From Clostridia bacterium (GTDB lineage: Bacteria; Bacillota; Clostridia; TANB77; CAG-508): DNA of 37,686 nt. Below the pieces are notes generated by a model. The model made no database searches and had not been told where the DNA came from. It saw only the letters and a list, made by a program, of their open reading frames with translations. The stretch is taken from contig JAAVYF010000041.1 of NCBI GenBank assembly GCA_022790975.1, positions 1-37,686 on the forward strand, written 5' to 3'. This document shows positions 33,784 to 37,686 of the stretch, piece by piece. The first letter of the stretch is position 1. Each line of letters starts with the position of its first letter. Made by a program: the position numbers and the translations under genes.

Positions 33784-34014
33784 ATGCAAGAGATATTAGA
33801 AGTAATAATTAAAAATTTGGTAGATAATCCAGATGAAGTATCTATTAATGAAGTTGCAAATGCCAAATCTGTATGTTATGAAGTAAAAGTTGCCAAAAAT
33901 GATATGGGAAAAGTAATTGGAAAACAAGGTAAAATGGCAAAGGCTATAAGAAGTGTTATAAAAGCAATTGCTGTTAAAGAACATCAAAAAGTTACTATTG
34001 AATTTTTAGATTAG
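33784..34014 (+). CDS. khpA: KH-domain RNA-binding protein KhpA
   Basis: 76 residues from the ATG at 33784 (AAAGGA eight bases upstream). A single KH domain with the GxxG loop GKQGKMAKAIR (about 43-53). KhpA, with KhpB, binds RNA and affects cell size in Firmicutes. Position between rpsP and rimM is conserved. Confidence 0.94.
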   Translation: MQEILEVIIKNLVDNPDEVSINEVANAKSVCYEVKVAKNDMGKVIGKQGKMAKAIRSVIKAIAVKEHQKVTIEFLD

Positions 34015-34024
34015 GTAAATGTGT

Positions 34025-34534
34025 ATGAACAATGAAGATGTTTTGGAAATAGGACAAATAGTTAATACTAGAGGATTACGAGGAGAAGTTAAAGTAAATT
34101 CTTTTTCAGAAGATAGTCACAGATTTGAAAAAATTTCTTGTATTTTAGTAAAAACAAAATCAGGATTTCAAGAATATGAAATTGAGAAAGTTAGTTATTC
34201 AAAAAATCAAGTAATTTTGAAACTTAAAGGTATAGACCATATAGATTATGCAGAAAAGCTTAGAAACTTTTATATTTATATAAAACGTTCAGAGTTAGAA
34301 AAACTTCCAGAAGGAAAATATTATATAGCAGATCTAATTGGTTTAGAAGTTTATACAGATAAAAATGAATTATTAGGATTAGTAGATGATGTATTCAATA
34401 CTAAAAGTAATAGTGTCTATGTTGTGAGAAATAATTTAGGTGAGTTAAGATATTTACCAGGTATTCCAGATGTTATAAAACAAGTGGATATTGAAAATAA
34501 AAAAATTGTAGTAACATTAATTCCAGGGCTTTAA
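34025..34534 (+). CDS. rimM: Ribosome maturation factor RimM
   Basis: 169 residues from the ATG at 34025; AGGT overlapping the khpA stop gives eight-base spacing, while the ATG at 34019 is too close. EIGQIVNTRGLRGEVKV at the start and the C-terminal PRC barrel (LPGIPDVIKQVD) are typical. It assists 30S head assembly near uS19. TTA CGA GGA in RGLRGE shows CGA read as Arg without a shift. Confidence 0.95.
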   Translation: MNNEDVLEIGQIVNTRGLRGEVKVNSFSEDSHRFEKISCILVKTKSGFQEYEIEKVSYSKNQVILKLKGIDHIDYAEKLRNFYIYIKRSELEKLPEGKYYIADLIGLEVYTDKNELLGLVDDVFNTKSNSVYVVRNNLGELRYLPGIPDVIKQVDIENKKIVVTLIPGL

Positions 34535-34564
34535 AATAATTATTGTTTAGTATAAGGAAATAAA

Positions 34565-35296
34565 ATGAAATTTGATGTTTTAACACTTTTTCCAGAAATG
34601 TTTGAGCCAATAAAACAAAGTATTATTGGTAGAGCAACATTAAAAAAGATTTTAGAAATTAATTTAGTAAATATTAGAGATTTTTCTAAAGATAAACATA
34701 AACATGTTGATGATACACCATATGGCGGAGGAGCTGGAATGCTTATAAAGCCAGATGTGGTTTATAGTAGTTTTAAATCTATAGAAAATCATGAAAATGC
34801 TAAAGTAATTTATTTAACTCCACAAGGAAAAACATTAACTCAAAAAAAAGTGGAGGAATTAGCAAATGAAGAACACTTAATTTTATTATGTGGTCATTAT
34901 GAGGGAATTGATCAAAGAGTTATAGATAAAATAAGTCCAGAAGAAATTTCAATAGGTGATTATGTATTAACAGGAGGAGAACTTCCTAGTATGGTTTTAA
35001 TAGATTGCGTATCAAGATATATTACAGGAGTTCTAAGTAAAGGTTCAACTTATCAAGAATCTTTTGAAGGAGATGGACTTTTAGAATATCCTCAATATAC
35101 AAAACCGGAAATTTTCGAAGGAATACAAGTTCCAAATATTTTGATTTCCGGACACCATGAAAATATAAATAAATGGAGAAGGAAAAAAGCTTTAGAAATT
35201 ACATATAATAAAAGACCAGAACTTCTAAAAAAAGCTAATTTAACAGATGAAGATAAAAAATTTTTAGCAGAGCTAAATATATCTTTGTCAGATTAA
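34565..35296 (+). CDS. trmD: tRNA (guanine37-N1)-methyltransferase TrmD
   Basis: 243 residues, normal length. FDVLTLFPEMF start, DDTPYGGGAGM (about 49-59) and the knot loop GDYVLTGGELPSM (about 132-144) with CGHYEGIDQRV are all intact. It methylates G37 of tRNAs, including those for Pro, Leu and Arg(CCG in many bacteria), which prevents +1 frameshifting. That known role is of interest because of the CGG pattern in this window, although the enzyme itself looks normal. Confidence 0.97.
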   Translation: MKFDVLTLFPEMFEPIKQSIIGRATLKKILEINLVNIRDFSKDKHKHVDDTPYGGGAGMLIKPDVVYSSFKSIENHENAKVIYLTPQGKTLTQKKVEELANEEHLILLCGHYEGIDQRVIDKISPEEISIGDYVLTGGELPSMVLIDCVSRYITGVLSKGSTYQESFEGDGLLEYPQYTKPEIFEGIQVPNILISGHHENINKWRRKKALEITYNKRPELLKKANLTDEDKKFLAELNISLSD

Positions 35297-35366
35297 TAAA
35301 AAATGAAATTTATAAATAAAAGTTAGAAAGATTTTATGAATTGTTTTTAAGGAAAGGAGAAGAAAA

Positions 35367-35891
35367 ATGGATATTATAAAATCAATTGAACATGAACAAT
35401 TAAAAAATAAAATTCCTAGTTTAAAAATTGGTGATACAGTTAGAGTTCATGTTAGAATAAAAGAAGGAAATAAAGAAAGAATCCAAGTTTTCGAAGGAAT
35501 AGTTATAAAAAAACAAGGTGGCGGAGTTAACGCTACATTTACAGTTAGAAGAATTTCATATGGTGTAGGGGTTGAAAAAACATTTTTAGTTCATTCACCA
35601 TTAGTAGAAAAAGTTGAGGTAGTTAGAGTAGGTAAAGCAAGAAGAGCAAAACTATATTACTTAAGAGATAGAGTAGGTAAAGCTGCTAAAACTAAAGAAA
35701 AAGTTGGTGCAAGAATTGAAACTAAAGAAATTACTATAAAAGAAGAAGTTGTACCAGGTGAATCTGAAGTTGCTGAAAGTGCAGAAACAACAGAAGTTGT
35801 TGAAGCTCCAAAAGCAGAAGAAGTAAATGAAGTGAATAAAGCAGAAGACGTTAAAGAAGAAGTTAAGGCTGAAGAAAAAAAAGAAGAATAA
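35367..35891 (+). CDS. rplS: Ribosomal protein bL19 with long acidic tail
   Basis: 174 residues against about 115 normally. The first ~115 are a standard L19 ([21 protein letters not shown], then [34 protein letters not shown]). The last ~58 residues are a low-complexity Glu/Val/Lys/Ala tail. bL19 lies at the 30S-50S interface (bridge B6/B8 area). Last gene of the operon, with a strong terminator after it. AAGGAGAAG precedes the ATG. Confidence 0.95.
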   Translation: MDIIKSIEHEQLKNKIPSLKIGDTVRVHVRIKEGNKERIQVFEGIVIKKQGGGVNATFTVRRISYGVGVEKTFLVHSPLVEKVEVVRVGKARRAKLYYLRDRVGKAAKTKEKVGARIETKEITIKEEVVPGESEVAESAETTEVVEAPKAEEVNEVNKAEDVKEEVKAEEKKEE

Positions 35892-35892
35892 T

Positions 35893-35940
35893 AAAAAAGC
35901 ACAGTTATAAATTTTAATTTATTTCTGTGCTTTTTTATTA
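35893..35940 (+). terminator. Terminator of the rpsP-rplS operon
   Basis: AAAAAAGCACAG (35893-35904) pairs with CTGTGCTTTTTT (35925-35936). The following ~200 bases (to 36146) are A+T-rich with no gene. Confidence 0.88.
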
Positions 35941-36146
35941 AGATTTAGATAGAAAAAGGAAAAAATATCAATAATTTTTAACATTTATAATGTTAATATT
36001 AAAAAATATAAAAATTTTATTAAAAATTCTTAATTCTTAAAATATGAAATATTTTATAAAATTGATGTATTATAAAGTAATTAGTTTAGAATTAATAAAA
36101 TAAAATAAAAAAATTGGAAAAATTTATAAAAAGAATATTACAAATA

Positions 36147-36304
36147 TTGACTTTTTATCTAAAACATATTATAATAATGTAGTACAGGTGTAGGAGTGCG
36201 CCTTTAATTATATATTTAGCTGATAGATTTATCTCAGCAAAACCTAAAAAACGATCTAGGTTTTATGTAGCACATTGACAATTTTTTTAAAATGGAGGAA
36301 AACC
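36147..36304 (+). promoter_or_regulatory. Promoter and structured leader of the last gene
   Basis: TTGACT (36147-36152) and TATAAT (36170-36175) with 17-base spacing. The ~120-base leader can form GCTGA/TCAGC and AAAACCTA/TAGGTTTT hairpins, with a possible closing pair GTGC/GCAC, and ends with GGAGG before the ATG. I do not recognise a known riboswitch class. The hairpins lack a T run, so this is not a plain terminator. Confidence 0.6.
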
Positions 36305-37686
36305 ATGAGAAAAGAAAGCAACAACAAACCACGTAAGTGGGGCATCAAGGCGATGCTGTTTGCGGCATTATTTTCAATGACCGCAGGAACAACTGTACCA
36401 GCAGCTGAAGTGGAAGGACCCGGAGCAGCTGTAGTAACAGAAACAGAGCAAGTGGCAGAAGCAGAGGTTGGGCCAGCTTTTGCAACAGAAGAAGCTAAGA
36501 CTTCTCCAGTTGTAATTGTGGGTACGGCTAAGCGGGAAGATAATTATGGTCCTGGTTTTGTGAGCATCCAGAAAGAAGAAACGAAGGTGCTGGAAGACTA
36601 TGATATGTCTGAAGTTAACTATGGGATCTTTGATGGCGAGCAGTACTTTGAGTATGGCGAAGCCGGTGTTTCGTACACTGGAAAGCCATATTTTGTGACT
36701 GTAAACAATCTTCCAGAAGGCGTTACAGCAACTGTGATTGGAAACGAAGAGGGTACGATAAATCCTGGTGACTACAATTTTGTAGTTAAGTTCCAGGGTG
36801 ACGAAAACCACAATTTGATTCCAGATAGTTCTTGTTTCTTGAGGATCAATAAAGGCACCAAAGATATGTCTGGTGTTGAGTTTTGGTCCAGTAACATACC
36901 ATATGATGGAGAAATCCATTCATTGTATGCTACAAGACTTCCGGAAAACGTAAGCGTAGTTCGGTATGAAGGCAATGATGTAAAGGAGCCCGGCTGGCAC
37001 CTTATTACTGCATACTTTGCTAATACTGGAGATGACGCTGGGTGCTGGAACGACATTCCGCCAATGCAGGCGTGGTTAAATATCATGACTGGACCAGATC
37101 CGAACCTTAAGTCATTTGATGAGAGTAGCATCAAATTTGAAGATGCAACTTTCAGATATAATGGACAGGAGAGAAGTATTTTTGCAACAGGTGTACCAGA
37201 AGGCGTATCTGTTGCATATACCAATAACAGGAACATTGCTCCTGGAACGTATGCTATAACGGCGCATTTTTATGTGCCAGATGGTTACAACCCTATTTTA
37301 GACCGTACTGCAATCGTAAAGATTGAAAAACGGAATAAAGCAAAGATTGTAACGAGTAGCGGAGGCTCAGGCGGTTCTGGTGGTGGATCCGGTGGAGGCA
37401 GTGGTAGACCTACTCCAAATCCTACTCCAGAGAAAAAGGATTATGATACAAGCGAATGGCGATTTGAAAGTCAGAAATTCCTTTATGATGGACAGGAGCA
37501 CAGTATCTTTGTAACAGGCGTTCCGTCAGAGGTAAAAGTAACCTATGACAACAATGGTCGTACTGAGGTAGGAACATCTTTAGTAACAGCTCATTTCGAG
37601 GTGCCTGAAGATTATAATTCGGTTTCGGATATGACGGCAACTCTCGAAATCGTGAAGCCTGAAGAAAAGCCTGAAAAAAAGGATTA
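36305..37686 (+). CDS. Secreted repeat protein, 5' part (cut by window end)
   Basis: 460 codons, open to the end. A Sec signal peptide is followed by a low-complexity segment. Domains of ~90 residues resembling MBG/Ig-like surface repeats recur with the pattern YxGxxxSIFxTGVP, YxNN, GTxxxTAHFxVP, and a Gly/Ser linker lies near 350-370. It is probably a cell-surface adhesin or wall-binding protein. Base composition and codon use are unlike all other genes here (CTG, GGC, GAG, AAG are common), and CGG is used three times as Arg (36533, 36962, 37331) with the frame kept. A recent transfer, or a wrong join of the assembly, is likely. Confidence 0.85.
   Translation, partial: MRKESNNKPRKWGIKAMLFAALFSMTAGTTVPAAEVEGPGAAVVTETEQVAEAEVGPAFATEEAKTSPVVIVGTAKREDNYGPGFVSIQKEETKVLEDYDMSEVNYGIFDGEQYFEYGEAGVSYTGKPYFVTVNNLPEGVTATVIGNEEGTINPGDYNFVVKFQGDENHNLIPDSSCFLRINKGTKDMSGVEFWSSNIPYDGEIHSLYATRLPENVSVVRYEGNDVKEPGWHLITAYFANTGDDAGCWNDIPPMQAWLNIMTGPDPNLKSFDESSIKFEDATFRYNGQERSIFATGVPEGVSVAYTNNRNIAPGTYAITAHFYVPDGYNPILDRTAIVKIEKRNKAKIVTSSGGSGGSGGGSGGGSGRPTPNPTPEKKDYDTSEWRFESQKFLYDGQEHSIFVTGVPSEVKVTYDNNGRTEVGTSLVTAHFEVPEDYNSVSDMTATLEIVKPEEKPEKKD

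Noticed and set aside
36374..37640. Several minus-strand ORFs in the last 1.3 kb
   Set aside because: They are antisense shadows of the open plus-strand reading frame from 36305, which has a promoter, ribosome site and signal peptide.

Overview
The window is very A+T-rich DNA, apart from its last ~1.4 kb, and looks like the chromosome of an uncultured, endospore-lineage Clostridia-type Firmicute. The support is a germination protease gene (gpr), a YtxC-like gene, a DUF1540 gene, an S-box (SAM) riboswitch, a der-plsY-gpsA block and the ylxM-ffh-rpsP-khpA-rimM-trmD-rplS block. The genus cannot be named from sequence alone.

Layout. (1) 1-125: the end of a 5S rRNA gene and an intact tRNA-Asn(GUU). 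(2) 119-9706: a ~9.6 kb integrative mobilizable element in the 3' end of the tRNA gene, bounded by 13-bp direct repeats. It carries a tyrosine integrase, an excisionase-like protein, a MobV/Pre relaxase with a pMV158-like oriT hairpin, an XRE regulator, an attenuator-like leader with a small ORF, an orphan Spo0A-C-like protein and a cargo of small membrane/regulatory genes. It has no conjugation machinery of its own. Beyond its right end is a decayed second attachment site. (3) 10-18 kb: accessory and housekeeping genes, including an HD-domain protein, a BlaI/BlaR1-like pair whose sensor ends in an M23 peptidase, a HAD phosphatase, dCMP deaminase and a large membrane protein. (4) 18.4-33.4 kb: der-plsY-gpsA, dtd, metK with its riboswitch, rlmH, yebC, gpr, traX-like, ylxM-ffh. 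(5) 33.5-35.9 kb: the rpsP-khpA-rimM-trmD-rplS operon. (6) 36.3 kb to the end: the 5' part of a secreted repeat protein with much higher G+C and different codon use.

The main discovery is a rule about the codon CGG. Six chromosomal genes (dCMP deaminase, a YfhO-like membrane protein with two sites, dtd, gpr, traX-like and the normally essential ffh) are each interrupted by one extra base. In all seven cases that base is a C directly before a glycine codon, so the zero frame reads CGG exactly where the frame must move by +1. By my reading of all genes from 9.7 to 36.3 kb there is no in-frame CGG that keeps its frame, although the trinucleotide cgg occurs about a dozen times across codon boundaries with the frame kept. 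CGA and CGT are still used for arginine. This suggests that CGG is not decoded as arginine here and that ribosomes pass it by +1 frameshifting, so CGGN acts as a four-base glycine signal. The last gene, in contrast, uses CGG three times as ordinary arginine, marking it as recently acquired or wrongly joined.
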